64,000 bases of DNA from Diphasiastrum complanatum. Taxonomy: Eukaryota > Streptophyta > Lycopodiopsida > Lycopodiales > Lycopodiaceae. The notes under the pieces were generated by a model. It did not search any database. It was not told the DNA's origin and saw nothing but the letters and a program-made list of their open reading frames with translations. Both the position numbers and the translations under genes were made by a program. Shown piece after piece: positions 11,529 through 22,270 of this stretch. The stretch's first letter is position 1. The number at the start of each line of letters is the position of its first letter. Location: contig CM055106.1 in the NCBI GenBank assembly GCA_029204225.1, forward strand, positions 46,427,180-46,491,179, read 5' to 3'.

Positions 11529-11671
11529 GGCCTTGCCTTGCAAAGGCAATACTATGTGTTGAGGTCAGTCAATAGAGTTAGGAAAAAAGTCAACATTAAA
11601 TGTTAATCTGTTGTGGCGGCCCAAACTTATAAGGTTTGAACCTTTGTTGAGGGCTACAGTAGAATGCATCT
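11529..11671. repeat. dispersed repeat D, copy 2
   Basis: Partner of 3171-3313 in direct orientation. It begins 17 bp after the last P450 codons. Confidence 0.7.
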
Positions 11672-11757
11672 ATGTTTGCTTTATTATGCATGAATGGTGT
11701 GTTACTATGCATGACTCATGCTTATTATGCATGAATGGATAGATTCCATTCTGAATA

Positions 11758-13605
11758 TGGGTTTCTTGCCAACTATGGTTCCACTAAGTCCCATGTGCTA
11801 TGCTTAGCAATTGACTCCATCTCCTCTCCCATGGCCTTGACCCAAATGTCATCATCCTTCGCTTCAACATAAGTCGAAGGTTCTTTGCTTTGAATAATGC
11901 TAGATAAGAGAGCATAATTTGCTTCATACCTTTTAGGTTGTGTTTTCTCTCTTGTTGATCTTCGCAGCTCTCCTTGGCTAGATTATCCTGGAAAGTCATC
12001 CATGTCGTGGCTCTCCATCAATCTCTCAAACCACTTAGGGAGCCTCCTGTCAGGTGATCGGCTTCCTGGTGAAAATATATTTCACGGTACATCTTTCTCC
12101 TTGTGTTTGTCACCTGCAACTTCAATCCTTCTTGCACCAAAGGGTTTGTCTCTACCTCTTCAACATGTCTCTTGAGGTTGAGTAGTAGTATCTTGAGGTG
12201 TATCCTCGTGTCCATCACTAGGAAAGTCAATAAATGGATCATCATCAAGCGGTATCCTCACTATACCATTTTTCTCACTAGATGTGTTCGTCTTCTCAGC
12301 ATCCTCGTCTTCATACATCTTAGATTTATCAAAGATAATATCACGACTGACATGTATTTTGTTCTCCACTAGATCAAAACATCTATAGCCTTTCACATGA
12401 TTATCATATCTTAGGAATATACACTTGATAGCTTTCACATCAAGCTTACGTCTCTCTTCCTTAGAAATGTGTACAAAGGCCTTACATCTAAAGATTCGCA
12501 AATGATTTACCTTTGGCTTCTTCTTTGTGAATGCCTCCTCAGGTGTTATCTTTGGTATGGCAATAGTAGGACTTCTATTTTGAAGATAGATTGTCGTACT
12601 GCATGCTTCTGACCAAAAATCTTTTGGTAGTTTCATCTCAGCTAGCATAGATCTGGCATTTTCCACAATTGTACGATTCTTGCGCTCAGCTACACCATTG
12701 AGTGCAGGAGTATGAGCTTGCATAAATTGTCTTTTGATCCCACATTGATCACAAAGATCATTGAAGTCATTAGACTTATACTCACCTCCACTATCCGATC
12801 TTAGAACTTTGATCTTCCTACCTGTCTGATTTTCGACCAATGCTTTGAAGCTCTTGAAATTGTCAAATGCATCCGATTTCTTCTTCAAGAAGTAAATCCA
12901 CGTCTTACGAGACATATCATCAATGAAGGTCATGAAATATGAGACTTTATCTAAGGACTTAGTCCTCATAGGCCTGCATAAATCTGTGTGGATCAAATCC
13001 AAGATATTCTTTGCCCTTGCAGCACCACCTTTATTGAACTTCTCTTGATGTTGCCTCCCATACACACATGATTTGCACATCGACTTTAAGTGGTCTTCTA
13101 TCATAGGCAATCCTCTCACCATTTCCAATTTCCTCATCAAATTGAGGCTTCCTAAGTTCAAATGACCAAGCCTCTTATGGCACAGTTCAGCTTGCGATGG
13201 AATGGATGAGATAGGTCCATGTTGTCCCTTGATTGTAGCATTGAACTTGTACAATTTAGTGTTGGACTCCCTTATACCATCCGCAATGACTTTGAACTTT
13301 TGGTTCACATCCTTCACAAAGCAACAATCATGGGCAAATTCTACTTTCAACTTTTGACCAGTAATGACACCAACAGAAAGTAGATTTTTCTTCAAATCTG
13401 GTACGTAAAGTACCTCCATGCTTTTGCCATCAGGTAGTTGGATTGAAACGGTGTCTATCCCCTTGATTTTGCACACATCACCATTTGCTTGTGAAACGGA
13501 TGTTCCATTATCCAACACTGTCAAGCTAATGAACCAATCCTTGTCACCTGTCATATGTCTTGTGCTCCCGAGTCAATGTACCACGCTTAATCATCTTGAT
13601 TAGAG
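11758..13605 (-). pseudogene. Copia-B protease, integrase and RT start
   Basis: The protease active site YIDSGA lies near 13570 but is preceded by a TAA and followed by a frame change. A 464-residue open frame (13554-12160) then covers GAG-pre-integrase (CHKRLGHLNLGSL...CKSCVYGRQHQ) and the integrase core: HTDLC, FIDDMSRKTWIYF, RSDSGGEY and NGVAERKNRTIVENAR supply the D,D,E residues. The C-terminal region ends in acidic sequence (MYEDEDAEK, DDDPFIDF). RT begins near 11800 (STWDLVE) and is cut off. The long integrase frame suggests relatively recent decay. Confidence 0.85.
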
Positions 13606-14453
13606 GACAATGCTGATATGAAAATGCTAGAGACTTCAATCTCACCCTCATCGACAAGGTTACCTGCTTGTTTTGGTTTTCCCTTGCCTGATTTCGCCAG
13701 GAATTTCCGACATTCGCTCTTCCAATGGCCCTTTTTGCCACAATGGAAGCCTTTTCCCTTCTTCTTGGTCTTGTTGGAAGATCCCTCATCCTCCTGAGTC
13801 TTGGTGAATTGATGTTTAGACTTCTTCTTTCCCTTGCCTTTGCCTTCTTTTTGGCATGTCGCAAGTGCTTGATCGTTAGTGTTTTGATGTCCAGCCTTCA
13901 CGATTTCTTGCAGTTGCTCTTCCTGGATCAAGATTCATGTGAGCTCGGTCAAAGGTTGGCAATCTTTCTCTTGATGCTATTCCGCTCACAAACATTTGAT
14001 AGGGTTCTACAATGCCGCACAATGCATTGTGCACTAGCTCCACATCACGTATGCGCTCACCAATAAAATGTAGTTCATGCCTCATTGTCTTGATTCTGGT
14101 CATATAAGTCTGAATATGCTCTCCTTGCTCCATGCAGGCACTATTCAGTTTTGACTTTAGAAACATGATTCTTGATGGATTTGATGTCTCGAACTGCTCC
14201 TTTAGCACATCACAAATGTGGTTAATGATGTGATCTTTCACTGACAAGTTAATGAAGGTCAAAGCTTTCCTCACCTTCTTATCGACACTTTGATGTCCGC
14301 TTCATTTGGCGGTCTTCTCTCATCACCTGTGATGACATCCCACACGTCCTTCTCCATCAGTATGTTTTTCATTTTGAATTTCCACATTGCATAGTTGGAG
14401 ATCCCGTCCAATTTGCTACTTTCACTCAAAATGGACTCTCCCATGTTTGCCAT
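13606..14453 (-). pseudogene. Copia-B gag
   Basis: Start ATG at 14451-14453 (MANMGESILSESSKLDG, then AMWKFKMKNIL). The middle contains LTFINLSVKDHIINHI and RIMFLKSKLNSACMEQ, typical of Copia gag. The zinc knuckle near 13730 reads FHCGKKGHWKSEC, with the first Cys of CX2CX4HX4C apparently replaced. Three frames are needed to read it through (14271-14453, 13876-14274, 13587-13931). Confidence 0.8.
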
Positions 14454-15730
14454 CCCAAAACAGCTTGAAACTTCAACCGTACGCTAAAAGTTGTATGTCG
14501 AGGCCAATCGTGATGTCAGAAGTTGACAATAATGACCTGCTATTTTTTTTTACCAAGCCACCCACTGCTTTTCCACCAAATTGAAAGCCAAATCGGCGTC
14601 GCCTTCCGAAATGCACTCTGTCGCCAACTCCCAACTACATGCCCAATGGAATGGCGAAATCACTTTTGGTGCACTCCAAACACTTTGTTTTGCGGTATCG
14701 TACTTGCGGGTACAGTCCGGGTGCCCTTCGTTTGGAGGTTATAGCCTTTCATTTGGGTCAAGACAGATAAAGGACTAGAAAATAAGGGCTTTTTGAACTT
14801 TTGAACTGCTTCTTCACCTTAAAGAAACTTCAACCTTCAAGAAAATTGGGACCCAACTCCAATTTCAGTTTGAAAGAAGCTGAATGTCCAAATGCCCTTC
14901 AAGCCCCTTCCATTGAAGTTTTAGATTTATTTGAACCAATCCAATGGCTAACACAAATCCAATGGTTCAGATCCTTCCCCAAGCCAGTGATTGTAGCCGT
15001 TGATCACTTAACTTTACTATCCAACGGTCTGAAATTCTTTTGGCACACTAATTAAGGCCCCTCCAACCGCTAGCCACTTAAATGCACCAGAGATTTTCAC
15101 GAGTGAGGGCGCGCAATCTCACAGCTTCCTCCAGCTCACGATCGCGCCCTCCCAATCCGATTTTTACCTGATCAAATTCGTTTTATGATTGATTTGAGCA
15201 CGATCTGAGGCCCAGAGCAGGGTCGCTTTACTGATTTCAAGCTTACAGAGTATTCAAACATGAAAATCCACGGAGAAACGATGATTTTAGCTCAACTTGA
15301 CAAAGTGGGTTTTTTTCACCTTTTACCGCAAATCTGCCAGGTTATCTATCTGTAGACAAATCTCTGACACAAAACTCAAAATCTCTCCGCGGTTGGTTGA
15401 CAATATGATTACCTTCCTTCCTGTCTTTACGACATCCAAAACAGCGATCTAACAACAAATAAATTACCAGTTATGTGTAGAAAACCGTAAACCCAAACCG
15501 GTTTCAATTTCAACTGGCTACAAAATTGTCAATTTTCCACCAAATTTATCTCTGTCTGATGCTATGCATAGGCTAATAAGCCCTCTATTGAGCTTGGCAA
15601 GCCTCTATAAACTAGAAACCGTGCACCAGTGCCTCACTTTCTGTCTTCAACCTGCCGTAAACCCCGAACTCTCAGAAGACTGCTCTCCCGAAGCTCTCTT
15701 CAACGACTGTACTATGTACACTCCCTGTAC

Positions 15731-15743
15731 GGCTCTGATACCA
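15731..15743 (-). other. Copia-B primer binding site
   Basis: Minus strand TGGTATCAGAGCC, immediately after the LTR end AAGT with no spacer. The leader between it and gag is about 1.28 kb (14454-15730) and holds no recognisable coding sequence. Confidence 0.88.
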
Positions 15744-16018
15744 ACTTAGAATTTGCTTCGAACAGGAACACAGATCATGCTACACAGTAACACAAACAGA
15801 AAAACACTCTCCACAGCAAGGTCACAAAGCAACTGTATTTCTCAAAATGAAAATACACTGTACATATAGTTCTTCACTCATGCAACCCATGCATGGTCCA
15901 GGTTGCCATTGACGGGACACGTGTCCCGTCAACTTGCCTCGTGGTGAGGCCAACTCATCCTTATCTACTTATAGGACCCACAGTACAGTAACACAGTGAT
16001 TCTACTTTAATTCTAACT
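15744..16018 (-). repeat. Copia-B 5' LTR
   Basis: 275 bp, about 90% or more similar by eye to 6488-6760. Plus-strand ends are ACTTAGAATTTG and AATTCTAACT. It contains an imperfect palindrome GGGACACGTGTCCCGTC near 15915-15931. Confidence 0.85.
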
Positions 16019-17948
16019 AGAAGAAGATTCACACACTGTCAAAGGTGTCTTGCCCTTTCTACCTTGGAAATCTGCGAGCATGAGCGATGGAACTGGAGTC
16101 ATTACAGTTATTGTTGCAACCCTTTGTTGTCGTACCTCGACGTGGTAAAATCTGCATGTAGCGTTCTAAAGCGCTCCTTTCTCATATGGCTTTGATGTAA
16201 AGAATGTTGGTCTCAGGGCCACACACACACACGTACCCAAGCGAGCCGCCTACTCGGATCCCAACCTCAGTCGCATTCTGAATATTGCCCTGTGGGCTTG
16301 AACGTTTGTTGAAGGCCTTGAGAATTCTCCATGTCCCATAAGTAACTGCTTGTCTTGATCTCTCCCATATATAAGTTGGGGCTTCTCTATATCCTTTGAT
16401 GTTGGGATTCTGAATATTGCGCATTCTGTGTCAAGGAGACGATGGCGCAAGCCAACACAAAGCTGCGGCTGTCATTGAGTGCACCCAACGTTGCCATTTC
16501 CTATTCACTTGTCCCATAAGTAGTTAGGCCACCAGCTCTTTTGGGTTCAGGAAGACAAGCGGGTGGCTAGGCGGTTGGGGGTGGGATCGCAATAGCATCA
16601 AGTATAAGGAGGAATCAGCTGGTGTTATCATTCTTCCATTTTTGTTAATAAAGGAGGGATGACAAAGGTCTGGTAGAATAAGAGTTTTTTCCTAGAGAAT
16701 ATTATTTTTGATGATTGGTTAAAAGAATCATTGTTGTTGATCTTTTTGCCAAAGGAAGGGAGGAGACTGAAACACCAATCAATCACAAGAGATTCAAGAG
16801 GCTCTTTCACTCGATGTTCTTTGTTTGTACCTTCGGTACCAGAGAAAATTGTCGAGGTTCACCAACATCGCGGGTTCAGAAACCAGATGGTTTTGGATAT
16901 TTGGTACACTAGAAAGGGAAATAAGATGATGAGGACACCTCGGAGAGAGGAGATTATTTGAGACTGAACTTCCTTGCCTTGATCCCTTTAGGAGGAGGGT
17001 TTTAAATGGGGAGGGAATGTTACTTACCCATAAGGGCATCTAACGACCAACTTGAGGTGACGGTCTAGTTGTATGGTTATGAAGCGAAAGAAAGAGCATT
17101 TTGATTTTTTTTCCACTTCCCATAATGTTTCCACTATGGCTGTTGAACGTGTTAATATTCCTGTTAGTTTTGTTGCACTTCAATCACTACTTAATAGCCA
17201 TGATCGTAATCCTATTGCAGTTATTATGGAGAAGTCCATGCCAGAGATGCAAGTGTTGCTTGAAATTGTGAGGAGAAATTATGCATCATCTTCTCATTAG
17301 TATCCTACACCATACCCTCCACCATATCCTTTTTAGTTTTCATCTTCCTCTAGCATAGATGTGAGTTTTGCTTGAATCTATGACAAGAAATTATGTGTCG
17401 CCTTCAAATCCTCCACCATATCCTTTTTAGTTTTCATCTTCCTCTACACGTCTTGTATATCAAGTAGTCCATGGTAGAGATAGGAGTGCTACTTGAATCT
17501 ATGGCAAGAATCATGTGTGGCCTTCAAATCCTCCACCATATATTCTTTTCGGTTGTCATCTTCCTTTGCATGTCATGTATACCCAACACATTATCATGAA
17601 GACAAGAATATCAATCCTTCCCTCCACAATAATGTGCAAGCAACCGATGTCGAGTAAGAAAATAAAGTCATAACCTTCCAAGATCTGCATCATGTGTATT
17701 AGCTCACTATCTAGAAACAGAAAACCTTCACATGCCTTGATAGATAAAAAGCAAATTGGTGTCTTTGAGACTATCTTCTACACTGAGATAGTCATGAAAT
17801 GCTCATCGTTGTCGCAAACAAGTAAGTCATCCAAATTCTGCTCATCCTTGCCCTCATGTTAATGCTACTGTAAGACATGGAGCTTTTGTCCTGTGCTTCG
17901 AGGACAAAGAGATCCTTGCCCAAACAGAATTAGCATAATCCGTCTTTC
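16019..17948. other. decayed non-genic sequence with tandem-like repeats
   Basis: No supported gene. A phrase resembling CTCCACCATATCCTTTTTAG followed by TTTTCATCTTCCTCTA recurs near 17317, 17409 and 17529, so 17295-17580 is an imperfect tandem array with spacings of about 92 and 120 bp. The open frame 17073-17300 just before it is unidentified and could be old retroelement gag. Confidence 0.4.
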
Positions 17949-18226
17949 TTGGCCTTGTTATTCTGCTCAGGAGAAGAAGGAGAGATTTCTTATATACATG
18001 TGGTCAGATCGCATGGAATTTTAAAGTCCAAAGTGTCTAATAGAGATTCTAAGTGTACGGAAAATTTTTGGACAAAGGTGTTCACCGAGCTGGGAACACA
18101 ATTGTGGATGAGTAGTATTGAGCATCCTAAGGCAGATGGCTAGGTAGAGAGGGTTGATCAGATCTTGGAGAATATGCTTTAAGCTTTTGTAAATGGTATG
18201 CAAACACATTGGGTTAAACATTTATG
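17949..18226 (+). pseudogene. Ty3/Gypsy integrase fragment
   Basis: The frame contains NRDSKCTENFWTKVFTEL, then SSIEHPKADG, a TAG, then VERVDQILENML. This matches the second half of the Gypsy integrase core (consensus SDRDxxFxxxFW...HPQTDGQ.ERvNq.LE). The catalytic Asp and the Glu positions are visible. Stops at 18141 and about 18180 and the lack of flanking domains mark an old fragment. Confidence 0.7.
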
Positions 18227-18239
18227 AGGGGGATAACTG

Positions 18240-18827
18240 AAATGGACGCTTGGCCCAAGCTAGTGGGACAAGGGTGTCACAAGTTGTGACTTGGTGTGCC
18301 CAGCTCACAATGTAATAGAGAAGTGGAGAATTGCGACTGTCAGGAGTCCTAGTCGTCAGTGACGAGATGCTAGCTGACAAGTAGCCGGATTGACCTAGCA
18401 TGTCACAGGTCCATCATCCATGGTGGGGCATGGGAGTGATACCCTATGAGTCACTCAATATTCATGAGTCACGGAGAGCATGTAAGCCACGTGGATTGAT
18501 AGGGATAGCAGGTAGGACTCAAAGAGAGAGTGCTTACGGTTGGGGAGATCGTATAGAGGTTCATGAGCTTGTATAGAGGAGATTGTGACACTATTGTTGT
18601 TCTTGATGTTGTTTTTTATGTTCTTGTTGTTGATGTAGTTGTTATTCCTCTTACTGTTTATGATCCTTTTGCTGCTGATGATGCTCCTGATGCTCTTATT
18701 CCAGATTAGATATCTCTAATCTTCATATTGTTGACACACATGATGCTTTGCCTACACCATTGGTCACCTAGTGAACTTTTGTTTATACTACAAGCATGAG
18801 ATACAATTCTTTTTGGAAAAATACATA
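18240..18827. other. non-genic sequence after the Gypsy fragment
   Basis: No reading frame, LTR pair or repeat could be supported. It may be the decayed 3' end of the Gypsy element at 17949. Confidence 0.3.
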
Positions 18828-18835
18828 GTACAAAC

Positions 18836-19073
18836 CAAGGATGCGTCCGGGCCGAATGCGGGCAATCCGCATCCTCGTCCGACCCTCAGACGCGTCCTCG
18901 GATGCGTCCATATTTTTTTTTAAAAAATTTTAACTCTAAAAAAATCAAAATTAAAAAAAAAAAGAAAGCGGACGCATCCGGGGACCCGGATGCACCCCTG
19001 GCACGTCCGCGTCCGGACGCGGACACAAACGCGCATCTGGTCGCGCGTTCACGTCTGGGATCCGCCACGTTAG
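18836..19073. mobile_element. GC-rich MITE-like insertion with 8-bp duplication
   Basis: 238 bp flanked by GTACAAAC at 18828-18835 and 19074-19081. It contains several GGATGCGTCC and GGACGC motifs in both orientations around an A/T-rich core and is far more GC-rich than its surroundings. The ends (CAAGGATGCG and the complement of CGCCACGTTAG) match each other only weakly. An 8-bp duplication is typical of hAT elements. Confidence 0.5.
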
Positions 19074-19381
19074 GTACAAACCATAGTTGCACTCTGATTC
19101 TGAAACGCGGTTTAGAATTGCGGTCCAAAATCACGTTTCAGATTTTTTCTAGAAATGTTCAGAATCGTGTTTTTTTTTTTTTACTTTTTGACTTTTTTTT
19201 TCGGCAATATGGGTATCAGATGGAAGCTCTAATAAGAGCATTATTATTGTGTAGTTTGCCGAATGTTTGGGGTACTGAATGGTCAATTTTTGGTGCATTA
19301 ACTCCCAGGTTTACGCTAAAGCTCCTTTTAATATAAAAAATTAATAAAAAAAAGAGAATGTCCCAATGTGTTCATAATAGG

Positions 19382-19383
<2 letters not shown>

Positions 19384-19447
<64 letters not shown>
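19384..19447. repeat. (CT)n microsatellite, 32 units
   Basis: Uninterrupted CT dinucleotides inside the MITE 19082-19831. Confidence 0.95.
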
Positions 19448-19449
<2 letters not shown>

Positions 19450-19546
19450 ATCACAACAAACTGAACAAAGACCATGCTGAATCATTCTGAACCATACTGA
19501 ACCTTACTGAAACATTTTTCAGCCATATAGAAATCGTTTTTCAACC

Positions 19547-19549
<3 letters not shown>

Positions 19550-19640
<91 letters not shown>
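19550..19640. repeat. (CT)n microsatellite, about 45 units
   Basis: Second uninterrupted CT tract in the same MITE. Its complement is translated by one frame as an RE repeat, which is not a real protein. Confidence 0.95.
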
Positions 19641-19644
<4 letters not shown>

Positions 19645-19839
19645 AATGTAATGAAAACTATACAACTATAGCTCATAAAAAATTTTTTTGCCTCCTCCAC
19701 AGTTGGCGCATTTCTGGCCACAAGGAGGAGGCCCAAAAAATAATATAGCCTGTCTTTTTTTACACGATTTGCGGTTAGAATTGCGATTCGCAAAACACGG
19801 TCCCAGCGAATCACGATTCGCTGCAACTATGGTACAAAC

Positions 19840-20191
19840 TTCATGGCACCACAAGCAACTTTTTCTACAATTGTAGGGGATTTCGCTTTTGGATAGACAC
19901 CACTAGTACAAAATTATAACCCAAGAAAAAAAACTACAAACAATGGTACACAAGTAGCTCTACTAGTTATCGCGTTAAAGCCCAACGATGTTTTAAAAAC
20001 GGGGAGTGTCATGGACATGCTTTGCATAGTCCATACTTCTTTGTTATGGCCATATGAGTACCTGCAATTTATTGGGGTCTTGCAATTGGTTTTGTAGGCC
20101 TAAATGGTTAATATATTGGAACCCCCTTATTTAGATGAGATTGTTTCAGTAGATAAGGCTAATGTGGAACCCTACTAGAGGTCTCATGGAG
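19840..20191. other. intervening sequence, nothing recognised
   Basis: Short A/T-rich stretch between the MITE and Copia-C. No gene or repeat is supported. Confidence 0.3.
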
Positions 20192-20196
20192 ATTCT

Positions 20197-20451
20197 TGTT
20201 AGAAATCAATGATAAACTTCATTGTTACTATTGACGATGTACATTAATGTTGACAACTGTAATTAGCCGTAGGCTAGTCTATTAATCTATTCGTGGGTTC
20301 TCTCTCTCTATCAGGGTTCAGGGTTTATATGTACATTTTATATTCAGTATGAAGTTAGTGAGATATAGTGATATTGCGTGTTCGTCTTCCGGCTCCTTAC
20401 TTGGTGATTGCTTATGGTGAATGCTTGATGTTGCATTTCTGATTGTTGACA
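20197..20451 (+). repeat. Copia-C 5' LTR
   Basis: 255 bp, TGTTAGAAATC...TTGACA. The two LTRs are almost identical; the right copy (265 bp) has about 10 extra bases after GTTGACAGCTATT. Confidence 0.93.
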
Positions 20452-20464
20452 TGGTATCAGAGCT
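20452..20464 (+). other. Copia-C primer binding site
   Basis: TGGTATCAGAGCT begins at the first base after the LTR, matching initiator-Met tRNA. Confidence 0.92.
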
Positions 20465-20995
20465 ATGATAGTCCTACATGCCTGATCGGTGGATACAGCT
20501 TGTCACAGGCTCCGCAACAAAGTGAGAAAGTCCTTCATAGGAGGTGAAAGCTTGGAGAGACAAAAATGGCTGGAAGAAATTCTTCTTGACGTATTTTGCA
20601 GGTTTTGGAGCTCACGATTATTAGTGGGGAAGGAAGACACAGTCCCGAAGGCATCGGAAAGGCCAGGGCACCATCAGACAGATTGAAAATTCTGTTGAGT
20701 GGGAAGTTTTACAATATTTTTTTTTAGTCTTTGTGAAAAGTATCATTTGTCAGAGAGTTGTGCCAAAAAATCTCTCATTTATTTGTTTGGGAAACTGAAA
20801 ATCACACCTGACAGTGTCTAGTACTGCCATTTAGAGCTTTGAGGCTTCATACCTTTCACATTATTGATATCTGTCTGTTTGAACGATCACTCGTTTCGAA
20901 ATCTAAGCATATAGGAGGAGGCGTAGCCGCTGCGCCAAAGTAGAGAATCTGGAAGATTCCCTCTAAAAGTTCTTATATTCCCTCTTTTTTATATT

Positions 20996-21319
20996 CGTAC
21001 CAATATCGGATCCAAGCGCGCTAGCTGAAGAGAAACCCGAGTAGTCGTACATCTGCGCTCCAGTCCGATATCACATGTCCGTACCGATATTGGATCCAAG
21101 CGCACAAGCTAAATAGAATTCTTAGCAGTTGTACATCCGCGCTCCAGTCCGATATCGCATGCTCCAAAATCGGATCCACGCGCACAAGTTAAAGAGGATC
21201 TTGAGCAGTCGTACTTCCGTGCTCTAGTCCGATATCGCATGTTCCAATATCGGATCCACGCGCACAAGTTAAAGAGGATCCTGAGCAGTCATACTTTCGT
21301 GCTCCATTCCGATATCAGG
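20996..21319 (+). repeat. 80-84 bp tandem repeat in the Copia-C leader
   Basis: Four imperfect units; GGATCCA recurs at about 21008, 21092, 21172 and 21252 (spacings 84, 80, 80). Each unit also carries TCCGATATC and CAAGCGCG- or CACGCGCA-like words. It lies between PBS and gag, where packaging or leader regulatory signals would be expected. Confidence 0.85.
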
Positions 21320-21407
21320 TGTATAACCAAAAAAAAAAATTATTATACAGTTTTGTGGCGTGATAAAATTTGGAGACTAAGTTGTGTGCTCAGACTGAGC
21401 CATTTTT

Positions 21408-22270
21408 GTGATCCGGACTTGTCTATCCAGTAATGACAACTCTAAGCGAGAGTGTCCTCACCAACGGGCATTTGACAGGAGAAAACGGAAAGCACAGGAT
21501 GTCATCAACTTATCAGCTAGAGATGCAATTATTCCCTACATTTTGGATTCAAAAGGACCAATCGAAGCATGGGATATGTTGAAGGCATTGTTTGAGACCA
21601 CAAACACATCTCGAGTGCTATTCCTGAAGACGAAGCTGCACACATTGCAGATGGATGATGGTGCAACTGTTGTTGATCACCTACTGAAGATCAAAGAGAT
21701 TCGTGACCAATTAGCAGCAATTGGAGAGCGACTACATGATCGTGAGATTGTGCAGTTGACATTGAATAGTTTGAGTGAGTCACATCAGATGTTTGTGACA
21801 AGGATAGCCACACGGAAAAATCTTCCAACCTATGAAGGGTTAGGTGGATTGCTTTTGCAGGAAGAATAACGTCAAGAGAACTTGAGTCATCGCAACAGGG
21901 GATTTGATCAAGCTCTTGCAGTCAGAGGACGTGGTGGTAGATTTGGTCGTGGAAGACACCAATCAAGAGGTGGAAACTCAAATCGTGGATCATTCCAACA
22001 ATTTCAAGAACAATCCAATGATGGCCCAAATCGAGGCAATTGGAATCAAGGCCGAGGTCAAGGACGCGACTATTCCAGGCAAAATAAACCTGGAAATTGT
22101 TGGGAGCATGAATGCTTCAAGAAACAGAAGGAGATGGAACAAAGAAAAGACAAAGGGCAAGTGGAAAATTATGCTGATCAACATCAATTTGATGATTATT
22201 ATTATGAAAACAATTATAGTGATCAACATCAATACGATGATGATCAATATGAAGATGATACAGGTGAGAG
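21408..22270 (+). pseudogene. Copia-C gag (N-terminus missing)
   Basis: Starts within the gag core (VINLSARDAIIPYILDS), continues through RVLFLKTKLHTLQM and the conserved ERLHDREIVQLTLNSL. An in-frame TAA at 21867 replaces a Gln or Glu codon. The C-terminal part is Arg/Gly-rich (RGRGGRFGRGRHQSRGG). The zinc knuckle is reduced to NCWEHECFKK, having lost the central CGKxGH portion. No start codon with the usual gag N-terminus was found upstream, where the tandem repeat lies instead. Confidence 0.8.

Larger units (their letters stand above)
11758..16018 (-). mobile_element. Copia-B, second copy, 3'-truncated
   Basis: Minus-strand Copia element with its 5' LTR (15744-16018), PBS, a long leader, gag, protease and full integrase. 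It stops abruptly at about 11758 just inside reverse transcriptase, at the site equivalent to about 8110 in the nested copy. No 3' LTR and no target duplication are present, so the left edge is a truncation or deletion. Confidence 0.85.
19082..19831. mobile_element. hAT-like MITE with TIR CATAGTTGCA and 8-bp TSD
   Basis: 750 bp bounded by perfect 10-bp inverted repeats CATAGTTGCA...TGCAACTATG and flanked by GTACAAAC (19074-19081, 19832-19839). No coding capacity. Two (CT)n tracts, 19384-19447 and about 19550-19640, make up a fifth of its length. A related but 3'-truncated copy lies at 32826-33350 with (CT)n at the equivalent places. Confidence 0.75.

Noticed and set aside
18240-18827. Possible LTR pair or 3' end for the Gypsy integrase fragment
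   Set aside because: No second copy or PBS could be found in the window.
19482-19826. Frame encoding a long Arg-Glu repeat
   Set aside because: It is the complement of a (CT)n microsatellite inside a MITE.
20996-21319. Regularly spaced repeat considered as a satellite or CRISPR-like array
   Set aside because: Contiguous 80-84 bp units inside a retrotransposon leader, no unique spacers.
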